Shown piece by piece: positions 27,124 to 36,059 of a stretch of DNA of 64,000 nucleotides. The first letter of the stretch is position 1. Every line of letters starts with the position of its first letter. The notes beneath the pieces were generated by a model that made no database searches, was not told where the DNA came from, and worked only from the letters and a program-made list of their open reading frames with translations. Source of the stretch: Aliikangiella sp. G2MR2-5 (lineage in GTDB: Bacteria; Pseudomonadota; Gammaproteobacteria; Enterobacterales; Kangiellaceae); the NCBI RefSeq assembly GCF_015687155.1, contig NZ_JADPQF010000001.1, positions 248,001 through 312,000 on the forward strand. The letters are read 5' to 3'. A program made the translations under genes and the position numbers.

Positions 27124-27969
27124 TTGAACCAGGTTATTGATATTGCTCAAAATTCCTCTGGAAAGCCCGTCAAGGTTATAGCGGTCACAGGTGGTAAAGG
27201 TGGGGTTGGAAAAACAAATGTTTCGGTCAACCTGTCTGTTGCCTTGTCTCAGCTGGGCCATAAAGTGATGTTACTCGATGCAGACCTGGGGTTGGCGAAT
27301 GTCGATGTAATGTTAGGTCTGAAAAGCGAAAGAAACCTTTCTCACGTATTGAGAGGCGATTGTGAATTAAAGGACATTGTTGTGCATGGACCTCATGGAT
27401 TGCAAATTGTTCCGGCGTCTTCCGGTACTCAAAATATGGCTGAATTATCGGCCAGAGAGCACGCAGGTATTATTCAGGCATTTAGTGATATCGGGCAAAA
27501 TCTGGATTTTCTAATCGTGGACACTGCGGCGGGAATCACTGATATGGTGGTAAGTTTTACCAGAGCAGCACAGGATGTGCTCACGGTGGTGTGTGATGAG
27601 CCTACTTCTATAACCGATGCATATGCCCTGATGAAGGTGCTTAACAGAGACCATCGCATCGGTAAATTTCATGTACTAGCCAACATGGTTCACACGAGCC
27701 AGGAAGGTCGAGAACTATTTGCAAAACTGAGTGGTGTTTGTAATCGATTTCTAGATGTTACTTTGGACTACCTGGGCTCAATTCCATCAGATGAGAATGT
27801 CCGCAAAGCTGTAAAAAAGCAGAAGGCCTTAGTCGAAGCGTTTCCTCGGAGTCCCGCATCGATTGCAATAAAAAGTCTGGCAAAAAAAGTTCAACAGTGG
27901 CCTCCTCCAAGAGATGCCAGTGGGCACATAGAATTTTTTATGGAGCGGCTTGTATCAGGAGCGAGTTAG
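27124..27969 (+). CDS. flhG: Flagellar number regulator FlhG (FleN)
   Basis: FlhG is a ParA/MinD-type ATPase that limits flagellar number and, in Pseudomonas and Vibrio, restrains the sigma-54 activator FleQ/FlrA. The 281-residue product has the deviant Walker A GGKGGVGKT at 23-31, the LLDADLGLANVDVMLGL segment and DFLIVDTAAGITDMV. The TTG start at 27124 is supported by GAGAGG 6 bases upstream. No fleQ/flrA gene lies in the window. Confidence 0.96.
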   Translation: MNQVIDIAQNSSGKPVKVIAVTGGKGGVGKTNVSVNLSVALSQLGHKVMLLDADLGLANVDVMLGLKSERNLSHVLRGDCELKDIVVHGPHGLQIVPASSGTQNMAELSAREHAGIIQAFSDIGQNLDFLIVDTAAGITDMVVSFTRAAQDVLTVVCDEPTSITDAYALMKVLNRDHRIGKFHVLANMVHTSQEGRELFAKLSGVCNRFLDVTLDYLGSIPSDENVRKAVKKQKALVEAFPRSPASIAIKSLAKKVQQWPPPRDASGHIEFFMERLVSGAS

Positions 27970-28045
27970 TCAAGTGTGGTTCAGGTATGTCATATATTGA
28001 TACTGATTTTAAAAAAGGGCTGTAAAGCATAGGAAACAGAGCGAA

Positions 28046-28762
28046 GTGACAGGAGCAGATACATACAGTCAGATCCAGCAAGATAATTTTGCTGAAAGGT
28101 ATGCGCCACTGGTAAAGCGTATTGCTCATCATTTGATGGCGCGGCTACCTTCTAGTGTACAGTTCGAAGATTTGCTACAAGCAGGAATGCTTGGCCTTCT
28201 TGAAGCAAAATCCAATTTTGATGCGAGCAAAGGTGCCAGTTTTGAAACATTTGCGGGTATTCGTATTCGTGGAGCAATGATCGATGAAATTAGAAGAGGA
28301 GACTGGGTTCCGCGTTCTGTACACAAGAATTCTCGTGCGATTGCAGCGGCTATTAGTGAAATAGAGCAGGAAACCGGGCGTGATGCAAGGGATACGGAAG
28401 TTGCCGAGCGAATCGGCGTAGCAGTTGAAGATTATCGACAGATGCTTATGGAAGTTAATAGTGGTCATATGATGGACTTTGAAGGTCTCGGTGTGACTGA
28501 GGACTATTTTAGTCAGGGGTTATCTGATAGCTCCATGACCCCGCACGAAAGACTGCAAAAGGAAGACTTTAGAAATTCTCTAGCTGGTGCTATCTCGTCT
28601 TTACCCGAACGGGAAAAACTGGTTCTAGCGCTTTATTATGATGAAGAACTCAACTTAAAGGAAATAGGCGAGGTTTTAGGGGTGAGTGAATCACGAGTCA
28701 GTCAAATAAACAGTCAGGCAATGCTACGATTGCAATCCCGATTAAAAGATTGGAAGAAATAA
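28046..28762 (+). CDS. fliA: Flagellar sigma factor FliA (sigma-28)
   Basis: FliA directs late flagellar, motor and chemotaxis transcription and is held by the anti-sigma factor FlgM until the hook is complete. The 238-residue protein has region 2 (FEDLLQAGMLGLLEAKSNFD; FETFAGIRIRGAMIDEIRRG), region 3 and region 4 (LKEIGEVLGVSESRVSQINS). It starts at GTG 28046. Position after flhG and before cheY is the standard order. Confidence 0.97.
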   Translation: MTGADTYSQIQQDNFAERYAPLVKRIAHHLMARLPSSVQFEDLLQAGMLGLLEAKSNFDASKGASFETFAGIRIRGAMIDEIRRGDWVPRSVHKNSRAIAAAISEIEQETGRDARDTEVAERIGVAVEDYRQMLMEVNSGHMMDFEGLGVTEDYFSQGLSDSSMTPHERLQKEDFRNSLAGAISSLPEREKLVLALYYDEELNLKEIGEVLGVSESRVSQINSQAMLRLQSRLKDWKK

Positions 28763-28835
28763 GGTTTCTTGACTAAATTTAAGTGTAACTCATTATTATT
28801 ATTAAATTATTGAAAATTCCGAACGGAGATTTACC

Positions 28836-29222
28836 TTGGACAAAAACATGAAAATCCTGGTAGTAGATGATTTTTCGACGATGCGTCGAATAATCAAGAA
28901 TCTATTACGAGACTTAGGGTTTACAAATACTCATGAAGCTGATGATGGAAACACTGCGTTACCGATGCTTCAGACCGGTAATTTTGATTTCCTGATCACC
29001 GACTGGAACATGCCCGGAATGCAAGGCATTGATCTGCTCAAGGCGGTTCGTGCGGATGAAAAACTGAAATCTATTCCAGTGTTAATGGTGACCGCAGAGT
29101 CTAAACGCGAGCAAATTATTGAAGCGGCACAAGCAGGAGTTAATGGGTATATAGTTAAACCTTTCACCGCTGCGACTCTGAATGAAAAGCTAGGCAAAAT
29201 CTTTGAGCGAATCGACGGTTAG
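28836..29222 (+). CDS. cheY: Chemotaxis response regulator CheY (flagellar operon)
   Basis: This is the motor-binding CheY of polar-flagellum operons. It has 128 residues with the signature [20 protein letters not shown], phospho-acceptor D56 ([10 protein letters not shown]), switch threonine in VTAESK and the lysine in VKPFT. The TTG at 28836 is chosen over the ATG at 28848 because GGAG (28825-28828) lies 7 bases before it and 19 before the ATG. cheZ follows. Confidence 0.95.
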   Translation: MDKNMKILVVDDFSTMRRIIKNLLRDLGFTNTHEADDGNTALPMLQTGNFDFLITDWNMPGMQGIDLLKAVRADEKLKSIPVLMVTAESKREQIIEAAQAGVNGYIVKPFTAATLNEKLGKIFERIDG

Positions 29223-29251
29223 TCGGTTCTCGGTTTCAAAAAGGAAATCAT

Positions 29252-30001
29252 ATGATGAAGCTTTCGGATAAAGAGCAGCTCCAGCAAACAATTGAGCTTA
29301 CTCGGGCTTTACTAAGCGATCTAGAAAATGAAGAAATCCAAAGTGCACAAGATAAAATTGAAGCACTTTCAGGTAATGGTGATGAAGATCTTTTTGTCGA
29401 AATTGGAAAATTGACTCGTCGCTTACACGAGGCTTTAAACTCATTCAGATTAGATACACGGATAACAGATATTGCTGCTTCTGAAATTCCAGATGCAAAA
29501 GACCGGCTAAATTATGTAATAGAACGTACCGAAGAAGCCGCAAACAAAACTATGGATAAGGTCGAACATTGTAACCAGTTGGCTGATGTTATTGCTAAAG
29601 ATTCACAAGAGCTGTTAAGCGAGTGGCAAAAATTGTATCGTCGAGAGTTAGCGCCCGGGGATTTTCGTAAATTATGTAAAAGAATCGAGTCTCATCTGGA
29701 AAAGAATAAGAACTCAGCGGAAAAGCTCAATTCGGAGCTTTCTGATGTGTTACTTGCACAAGACTATCAAGATCTAACCGGACAAGTGATCAGACAGGTT
29801 ATTACTCTTGTTCATGATGTAGAAGAGAGTATGGTCAATGTAATAAAAATGTTTGGTAGTATCGATCGTTACCAGGCCGCCAAAGGAAAAATTCTTCAAC
29901 CCAAAGGCAGCGAAGGTCCTATTGTTAATAAGGATAAAAGGAATGATGTAGTTAGTGGTCAGGATGAAGTAGACGACTTGCTTTCGAGTTTGGGCTTTTA
30001 G
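29252..30001 (+). CDS. cheZ: CheY-P phosphatase CheZ
   Basis: CheZ speeds dephosphorylation of CheY-P. The 249-residue helical protein has the active-site segment LLAQDYQDLTGQVIRQVITL, with the conserved glutamine, and the C-terminal CheY-binding peptide (QDEVDDLLSSLGF) after a flexible linker. It lies between cheY and cheA. Confidence 0.95.
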   Translation: MMKLSDKEQLQQTIELTRALLSDLENEEIQSAQDKIEALSGNGDEDLFVEIGKLTRRLHEALNSFRLDTRITDIAASEIPDAKDRLNYVIERTEEAANKTMDKVEHCNQLADVIAKDSQELLSEWQKLYRRELAPGDFRKLCKRIESHLEKNKNSAEKLNSELSDVLLAQDYQDLTGQVIRQVITLVHDVEESMVNVIKMFGSIDRYQAAKGKILQPKGSEGPIVNKDKRNDVVSGQDEVDDLLSSLGF

Positions 30002-30011
30002 GGGTGAATGA

Positions 30012-32327
30012 ATGTCGTTTGAAGCCGATGAGGAAATCCTACAAGACTTTTTAATCGAGGCGGGAGAAATCCTCGAAACAATGTCTGAGCAGTTAGTCGC
30101 CCTGGAAAATGAGCCTGGAGATATGGATCTTCTTAATGGCATATTTAGAGGATTTCATACTGTTAAAGGTGGCGCAGGTTTCCTCGCACTCGAACCATTG
30201 GTAGAAATATGTCATATCACCGAAAACATATTTGACATTCTTCGTAATGGAGAAAGAACTGCCGATGCTGATTTGATGGACCAGATACTAAAGGCTCTGG
30301 ATATCATCAATGACATGTTTGAAGAGGTCAGAAGCGGACAGTATCCAACGGCAGCAGCCCCTGAATTTCTTAAAGTACTAGAAACCTATGCTGTTGCTGA
30401 TTCTGCCGACTCAGCCAAGGAGGTAGCGCAACCTACAGAAACAGCTGGGACGGAATCTGGCGCTAGTCATGCTGCGACTGCTGACGATATAGTGTTATTT
30501 GATGAGTCAGATGAACCAGGCAAAACTGCTGAGTCTGACGAAATAACGGATGAAGAGTTTGATGCGCTACTTGATGAGCTTAGTTCAAAAGACGATGGTT
30601 CCAAGAAGGCAAAAGCTGAAACATCGAATACTGCAAGCGATGATATTACAGATGAAGAATTTGAAGCGCTGCTGGATGAACTCCATGGAGAAGGAAAGTT
30701 TTCAGGAACTACCCAGGACGGCAAGAAAGAAGCAACAGCCAACAATAAATCCGAACCGATTAAACCAGAAAGTGACGATATAACAGATGAAGAGTTTGAG
30801 GCGTTGCTGGATGAACTTCATGGTAAGGGTGGTGCTGTTACTACCGAAAATATTAAAGGCGAGGATTCATCGGCTAAGTCTCCACAAGAGAGCAAAGATG
30901 ACGACCTAATCAATGATGATGAATTTGAAGCTCTGCTCGATCAACTTCACGGTACAGGAAAAGGCCCATCGCTAGCGGAAAAGACTGACAAGACCGAAGA
31001 AGATACTTCAGCCTCATCAGGCAAAAGTCAAGAAGCACCCCAATCAAAAGCAACGGCAAAACCAGCTAGTCAGAAAGCAACTGAAGAGCCAGTTAAACCG
31101 ACACAGGCTGCTCCTGTCGCTGCGAAGAAACCGATCCCCAAGAAAAACGCACCTGCAAACGTTACAGAAGCAACCGTTAGAGTTGATACAAAACGTCTTG
31201 ACGATATCATGAATATGGTTGGTGAACTGGTGCTTGCCCGTAACCGACTAATTACTTTAGGGCAATCTAACCAGGATGAAGATTTAACCAAGGCAATTGC
31301 TAACCTCGACATAGTTACCGGCGACCTTCAGGGAGCGGTAATGAAAACTCGAATGCAGCCCATCAAGAAAGTATTCGGCAGGTTTCCGCGAGTTGTAAGA
31401 GATCTCGCGAGGAGTCTCAAAAAGGAGATAAACCTGGAAATGGTTGGTGAGGAAACTGATCTGGATAAAAACCTGGTAGAGGCATTAGCCGATCCTTTGG
31501 TTCACCTTGTCAGAAACTCTGTTGATCACGGAATAGAGTCTCCGGAAGACCGCGTCGCTGCCGGTAAGCCTCGCTCCGGGAAAATTATTTTGTCTGCTGC
31601 TCAAGAGGGTGACCATATTCTCCTGGCAATACAAGATGACGGTAAAGGAATGGATGCCGATCTTCTCAGGAATATTGCTGTTTCAAAAGGGCTGATGGAT
31701 AAGGACGCTGCAGATCGGCTAACTCCACAAGAATGTTATAACCTGATATTTATGGCTGGCTTTTCAACCAAGCAGGAGATTTCTGATATTTCAGGTCGTG
31801 GCGTTGGAATGGATGTTGTAAAAACTAAAATTACTCAGCTGAATGGCTCTTTATCTATTGATTCGACGATAGGTGTTGGGACGAAAATTTCAATAAAAGT
31901 TCCCCTTACACTTGCTATTCTGCCAACACTTATGGTGAAAGTAAAAGAACAGTCTTTTGCATTGCCATTAACTTCTGTAAATGAAATTTTTCATCTGGAT
32001 TTAACCAAAACTAATATTGTCGATGGGCAGCTAGTGATTGTTGTACGTGACAAGGCTCTTCCTCTTTTCTATCTGGGCGAATGGCTCTCAAAACATGGAA
32101 TGTATGGGGAACGACAAAAAGAAGGTCATGTAGTGCTCGTTCAAGTAGGAACTCAAAGGGTAGGATTTGTAGTTGATTCTTTAATTGGACAGGAAGAAGT
32201 TGTTATAAAACCGTTAGGTAAATCTCTTCAGGGCACACCAGGAATGGCTGGAGCAACTATTACTAGTGATGGTGGTATCGCTTTGATAATCGATATTCCT
32301 AGTCTACTAAAACATTATGCTGGTTAA
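30012..32327 (+). CDS. cheA: Chemotaxis histidine kinase CheA (flagellar operon)
   Basis: This 771-residue CheA has the Hpt domain with its histidine in GFHTVKGGAGFL (about residue 49). A long acidic linker (about 135-395) carries four copies of an ITDEEFEALLDELHG-type motif at about 175, 209, 254 and 296. The P3 dimerisation domain, a HATPase domain with LVRNSVDHGIES near 497-508 and GRGVGMDVVK, and the CheW-like P5 domain follow. It should phosphorylate the CheY at 28836 and the CheB downstream. The linker replaces a recognisable P2 domain. Confidence 0.96.
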   Translation: MSFEADEEILQDFLIEAGEILETMSEQLVALENEPGDMDLLNGIFRGFHTVKGGAGFLALEPLVEICHITENIFDILRNGERTADADLMDQILKALDIINDMFEEVRSGQYPTAAAPEFLKVLETYAVADSADSAKEVAQPTETAGTESGASHAATADDIVLFDESDEPGKTAESDEITDEEFDALLDELSSKDDGSKKAKAETSNTASDDITDEEFEALLDELHGEGKFSGTTQDGKKEATANNKSEPIKPESDDITDEEFEALLDELHGKGGAVTTENIKGEDSSAKSPQESKDDDLINDDEFEALLDQLHGTGKGPSLAEKTDKTEEDTSASSGKSQEAPQSKATAKPASQKATEEPVKPTQAAPVAAKKPIPKKNAPANVTEATVRVDTKRLDDIMNMVGELVLARNRLITLGQSNQDEDLTKAIANLDIVTGDLQGAVMKTRMQPIKKVFGRFPRVVRDLARSLKKEINLEMVGEETDLDKNLVEALADPLVHLVRNSVDHGIESPEDRVAAGKPRSGKIILSAAQEGDHILLAIQDDGKGMDADLLRNIAVSKGLMDKDAADRLTPQECYNLIFMAGFSTKQEISDISGRGVGMDVVKTKITQLNGSLSIDSTIGVGTKISIKVPLTLAILPTLMVKVKEQSFALPLTSVNEIFHLDLTKTNIVDGQLVIVVRDKALPLFYLGEWLSKHGMYGERQKEGHVVLVQVGTQRVGFVVDSLIGQEEVVIKPLGKSLQGTPGMAGATITSDGGIALIIDIPSLLKHYAG
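30534..30950 (+). repeat. Four imperfect copies of an acidic 18-residue motif within cheA
   Basis: The motif SDDITDEEFEALLDELHG starts at residues 175, 209, 254 and 296 of the second CheA. Copies 2 and 3 are identical over 18 residues; copy 1 ends in SS instead of HG, and copy 4 reads DDDLINDDEFEALLDQLHG. Spacers of 16-27 residues are polar and differ. Similar short motifs are known in the CheA linker of Vibrio-type systems; here they may serve as docking peptides. Confidence 0.88.
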
Positions 32328-32363
32328 ACTGGAACTGAATAGCGCTTTTTATTGGAGTCGTGA

Positions 32364-33452
32364 ATGCCAATTAAAGTATTAATAGTCGATGACTCACAAT
32401 TCTTTTGTAGAAGGGTGGGGTCGATTTTGCATTCCGCTCACGATATTGAAGTGGTGGGAATCGCCAACAATGGACAAGAAGCGATACAAAAAGCCGAAAA
32501 GCTGCAACCTGATGTAATTACTCTTGATGTTGAAATGCCGGTGATGGATGGTGTTACTGCATTGAAACAAATTGTCAAGGTTTGCAATGCGCGCGTGCTA
32601 ATGTTGTCTTCTCTCACCTATGAAAATGCGAAGATAACTTTAGATGCACTGGATGCAGGAGCTACGGATTTTCTACTCAAGTCTTATGAATCTTTATCGT
32701 CAGACAGCAGTGGACTGGTTGTTCAACTGCAAAAGAAAATTAGAGAATTAGGAAGAGCAAAAAGCTTTAAGATGTTGCAGCCGGCTAAACCCACTGCACA
32801 AAAGCCAGAGCCTAAGAAAACAACATCTCCAACCTCACGACCCGAAGCAAAACCAGCGATCCCCCCAAGTCGTGGAGTTTCAAAAATAAAACCGGATACA
32901 AAGCTAATTGTAATAGGCGCTTCGACGGGTGGACCGGTCGCTCTGCAAAAGGTTTTGTCTCCTTTACCTTCAAATTACCCTTTTCCAATCACCGTAACGC
33001 AGCACATGCCGGGCACTTTTACCGGGGCATTTGCGACACGTATGAACTCGCTTTGTAATTTAAATGTTGTAGAAGCGCAAGATGGTATGCGACTGGAAAG
33101 AGGAACTGTTTATATCGCTCCAGGTGGGAAGCAAATGGTCTTTGAAGGAACCTCTAGTCCAAGAATTCGAATCCGTCCAACTGATGCCCGTATCCCTTTC
33201 GCACCATCAGTGGATGTAACATTTGGTTCAGCATCAAAAATTTTTGGAGGAAAAATATTGGCGATTGTACTCACTGGAATGGGGGCTGATGGTACTGAAG
33301 GTGGGCGATTGATAAAAGCAAAAGGCGGTACTATCTGGGCACAAGATGAAGCGACTTGCGTTGTCTATGGCATGCCAATGTCAATCACCAAAGCTGGCCT
33401 TACGGATAGTCAGCTACCGATTGAACAATTCTCAAGAGCGCTATTGCAATAG
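32364..33452 (+). CDS. cheB: Chemotaxis methylesterase CheB (flagellar operon)
   Basis: This 362-residue CheB has a receiver domain with D9-D10 and phospho-acceptor D55 (TLDVEMPVMDG) and a long proline- and lysine-rich linker (about 137-175). The catalytic domain shows GASTGGPVALQ, TQHMPGTFTGAF and LTGMGADGTEGG. It is distinct from the CheB at 12275. No cheR sits in this operon, so the CheR at 10743 may act with both CheBs or another cheR lies elsewhere. Confidence 0.95.
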   Translation: MPIKVLIVDDSQFFCRRVGSILHSAHDIEVVGIANNGQEAIQKAEKLQPDVITLDVEMPVMDGVTALKQIVKVCNARVLMLSSLTYENAKITLDALDAGATDFLLKSYESLSSDSSGLVVQLQKKIRELGRAKSFKMLQPAKPTAQKPEPKKTTSPTSRPEAKPAIPPSRGVSKIKPDTKLIVIGASTGGPVALQKVLSPLPSNYPFPITVTQHMPGTFTGAFATRMNSLCNLNVVEAQDGMRLERGTVYIAPGGKQMVFEGTSSPRIRIRPTDARIPFAPSVDVTFGSASKIFGGKILAIVLTGMGADGTEGGRLIKAKGGTIWAQDEATCVVYGMPMSITKAGLTDSQLPIEQFSRALLQ

Positions 33453-33459
33453 GAATGCT

Positions 33460-34203
33460 ATGGATAGATTAACCTTCCTGGGAATAATAATTGCAATTGC
33501 CGCTATCTTTGGTGGTCAACTTCTCGAAGGCGGAAGTATTGATGCCCTTTTAGACTGGGCTGCTTTTGTTATCGTTGTAGGCGGAAGTGCCGGAGCGGTA
33601 ATGGTGCAATCACATAGTCAAACATTTTTCAATGCCATGAAAATTTCCGTGTGGGCATTTGTTCCACCTACACAGCCAGTAGAACAGGGGATTACCAGAG
33701 TAGCAGCATGGAGTAACCTGGCTCGAAGAGAAGGCTTGCTAGGGTTGGAAAAGAACATCGACGACTCACTAGAGCCTTTTATTTTGAAAGGATTAAATAT
33801 GCTGGTGGATGGAAATGATTCCGACGCAATCCGCAAGGCAATGTATGTCGAACTGGATGTTCTCGACAAAGAACTTTTGAAAGCCGCAAAAGTTTTTGAG
33901 TCAATGGGAGGATACTCTCCGACGCTTGGTATCGTAGGAGCTGTTTTAGGACTGATTCATGTGATGGGTAACTTGAGTAATCCTGAATTGTTGGGCGCAG
34001 GAATTGCGACAGCATTTGTTGCGACTATCTACGGTGTTGGATTTGCGAATCTGTTTTTTATTCCGGTTTATCATAAATTAAGAGCGGTAATCGAAGAACA
34101 GTCTCAATATCGCGAGATGATAATTGAAGGTATTGCCTGCATTGCAGAAGGAGAAAACCCAAGAGTTATTGAAGGAAAGCTGAGCGGCTATCTTGCGCGG
34201 TGA
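33460..34203 (+). CDS. motA: Flagellar stator protein MotA family (MotC/PomA-like)
   Basis: MotA-family proteins form the ion channel of the stator with MotB. The 247-residue product has four hydrophobic helices (including FLGIIIAIAAIFGGQLLEGG and GGYSPTLGIVGAVLGLIHVM) with the conserved prolines of that loop. The ATG at 33460 has AGGA just upstream; a longer in-frame reading into cheB is rejected. Position after cheB matches motC of Pseudomonas. Proton versus sodium use cannot be decided here. Confidence 0.93.
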   Translation: MDRLTFLGIIIAIAAIFGGQLLEGGSIDALLDWAAFVIVVGGSAGAVMVQSHSQTFFNAMKISVWAFVPPTQPVEQGITRVAAWSNLARREGLLGLEKNIDDSLEPFILKGLNMLVDGNDSDAIRKAMYVELDVLDKELLKAAKVFESMGGYSPTLGIVGAVLGLIHVMGNLSNPELLGAGIATAFVATIYGVGFANLFFIPVYHKLRAVIEEQSQYREMIIEGIACIAEGENPRVIEGKLSGYLAR

Positions 34204-34207
34204 AATC

Positions 34208-35188
34208 ATGCGTCGTAATAAACCTAACCTTATGGATGAAGAGCAGGATACAAGCCGCTGGCTGATTTCTTATGCTGATTTCATCACCCTTCTTTTTGCC
34301 TTCTTTGTTGTGATGTATTCTATTTCACAAGTCAATGAAACCAAATATAAAATACTTTCAGAATCATTAGTTCAAGCTTTTGATACTCCGGTAAAGAGTA
34401 TGAAACCTATCCAGATTGGAGAAGTTAACCGATCTGAAGCTCTGGTATCCGACAATAATGAAGAGCGACCCGAAATTGAAGCAGAAAAAGTTGAGTCAGG
34501 TGAAAAACAAACTGAAAACTATGCATCAACTGAAGAGTTTAAAGAACTCGAGAATGGCTTGCGCGAATCTTTGGGAGACTTAATCGAACAGGAACTGGCG
34601 GATATAACCAGCGATGAAAACTGGATTAATATTAATTTGCGTAGCGGTCTGTTATTCCCATCAGGAAGTGATGATCTTAATGACAATGCAGGTCCATTGA
34701 TGGAAGAAGTATCTAAACATCTAAATAGCAATTTACAAATGATATTGGTCCACGGACATACCGATAATATACCCATTGATACTGAACGTTTTCCATCGAA
34801 TTGGGAACTATCGAGTGCCCGAGGAGTTGCTGTGGTACGGAAATTGCAAAATATGGGAGTGCAGCCTTCTCGAATGAGTGTTGAAGGTCACGGACAGTTC
34901 CAGCCTGTTGCAAGTAACGATACGCCTGAAGGCCGAGCTAAAAATCGTCGTGTAGTGATATCAATTTCAAGAAAGCAGAGGGTTGACAAAGTTGATGAGG
35001 AGCCGAAGGTAGAGCCTTCGGCGGAAGAAAAAACGCAAGAGAAGCCGCAAAAGGATGTAGAGCCCGAGTTTAAAGTCATTCGGCTTCCCGGAGGCGGAAT
35101 TTTGATCCGCGGCAAGGACTTGCCGGAAGATAAAAAAGATAATGCAGATGCTAGTAAGAATAATGACTCTGCGGAGAGTGAAAACTAA
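34208..35188 (+). CDS. motB: Flagellar stator protein MotB family (MotD-like)
   Basis: MotB anchors the stator to peptidoglycan. The 326-residue protein has a basic N-terminus and one membrane helix with the ion-binding aspartate (SYADFITLLFAFFVVMYSIS). An acidic plug/linker and an OmpA-like domain with GHTDNIPIDT and NWELSSARG follow. A lysine/glutamate-rich tail of about 65 residues after the OmpA domain is longer than usual. The ATG at 34208, rather than a TTG at 34193, avoids overlap and follows GGTGA. Confidence 0.93.
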   Translation: MRRNKPNLMDEEQDTSRWLISYADFITLLFAFFVVMYSISQVNETKYKILSESLVQAFDTPVKSMKPIQIGEVNRSEALVSDNNEERPEIEAEKVESGEKQTENYASTEEFKELENGLRESLGDLIEQELADITSDENWININLRSGLLFPSGSDDLNDNAGPLMEEVSKHLNSNLQMILVHGHTDNIPIDTERFPSNWELSSARGVAVVRKLQNMGVQPSRMSVEGHGQFQPVASNDTPEGRAKNRRVVISISRKQRVDKVDEEPKVEPSAEEKTQEKPQKDVEPEFKVIRLPGGGILIRGKDLPEDKKDNADASKNNDSAESEN

Positions 35189-35263
35189 CTCACAATTGGT
35201 TTGATATTTTACTCGATATCGTTATCAAGTGGCGACTGTCGGTAAATAATAAAGGTAAATAAA

Positions 35264-36049
35264 TTGAAAGTTTGGACTGTCGCAAATCAGAAAGGAGGTG
35301 TAGGTAAAACCACTACGGTTGCCGCACTTGCGGGCATTCTATCTGAAAGGGGATATAGAGTATTAATGATAGATAGCGATCCTCATGCGTCGCTTACTGC
35401 TTACTTTGGTTTTGACAGTGAGAAGCTAAAAGTAAACTTGTTTAACTGGTTTTCTGAAACACCAACATCAACAGTTCAAGCAGTGGATATGTTGATTCGG
35501 CTTGACGAGAAAAATATTAGTCTTATGCCTGCTTCTTTGAGTCTTGCTACTTTAGACAAGCGATTTTCTGGAAGAGAAGGTATGGGACTGATATTTTCGC
35601 GAGTTCTTAAACTAATGGTAAATGAGTTTGATTTCGTGCTAATAGACTGCCCTCCTGTCCTGGGGGTCTTACTGATTAATGCCCTGGCTGCTTGTCAGCA
35701 ACTGGTGATTCCTGTGCAAACTGAGTTTTTAGCGCTTAAAGGTTTGGAACGTATGATGAATACATTAAATATGGTGATTAAAGCTCAGCATCATACGATA
35801 GGGTATACTATTGTTCCAACGATGTTTGATAGGAGAACCAAAGCCTCAATACAAGCGCTTAGAAATATGAGAGATGAATTTGGAATTCACCTGTGGGAAA
35901 AAGTGATTCCAGTTGACACAAAGTTCAGAGATGCATCAAGACAGCATCAAACTCCAAGTAATGCCTATCCTGAAACACACGGTGTACAGGCCTATTACAA
36001 ATTGGCAGACACCCTGGTGGCGCTATCTAAAGACCATAAAGTAGCGTAA
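35264..36049 (+). CDS. ParA-family ATPase for chemotaxis array placement (ParC-like)
   Basis: This is a 261-residue ParA/Soj ATPase with the deviant Walker A KGGVGKTTT near residue 8, LIDCPPVLGVLLINALAACQ and LMIDSDPHASLTAYFGF. In Vibrio and Pseudomonas the gene in this place (ParC) positions the chemotaxis array at the cell pole together with ParP. The TTG start at 35264 has AAAGGT 7 bases upstream. There is no parB nearby, which supports a chemotaxis role instead of chromosome partition. Confidence 0.92.
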   Translation: MKVWTVANQKGGVGKTTTVAALAGILSERGYRVLMIDSDPHASLTAYFGFDSEKLKVNLFNWFSETPTSTVQAVDMLIRLDEKNISLMPASLSLATLDKRFSGREGMGLIFSRVLKLMVNEFDFVLIDCPPVLGVLLINALAACQQLVIPVQTEFLALKGLERMMNTLNMVIKAQHHTIGYTIVPTMFDRRTKASIQALRNMRDEFGIHLWEKVIPVDTKFRDASRQHQTPSNAYPETHGVQAYYKLADTLVALSKDHKVA

Positions 36050-36059
36050 GCAAAGTGCC

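Noticed and set aside
35264-36049. parA as a chromosome-partition gene near an origin
   Set aside because: There is no parB, parS-like site or dnaA/gidA neighbourhood; the flagellar operon context explains it better.
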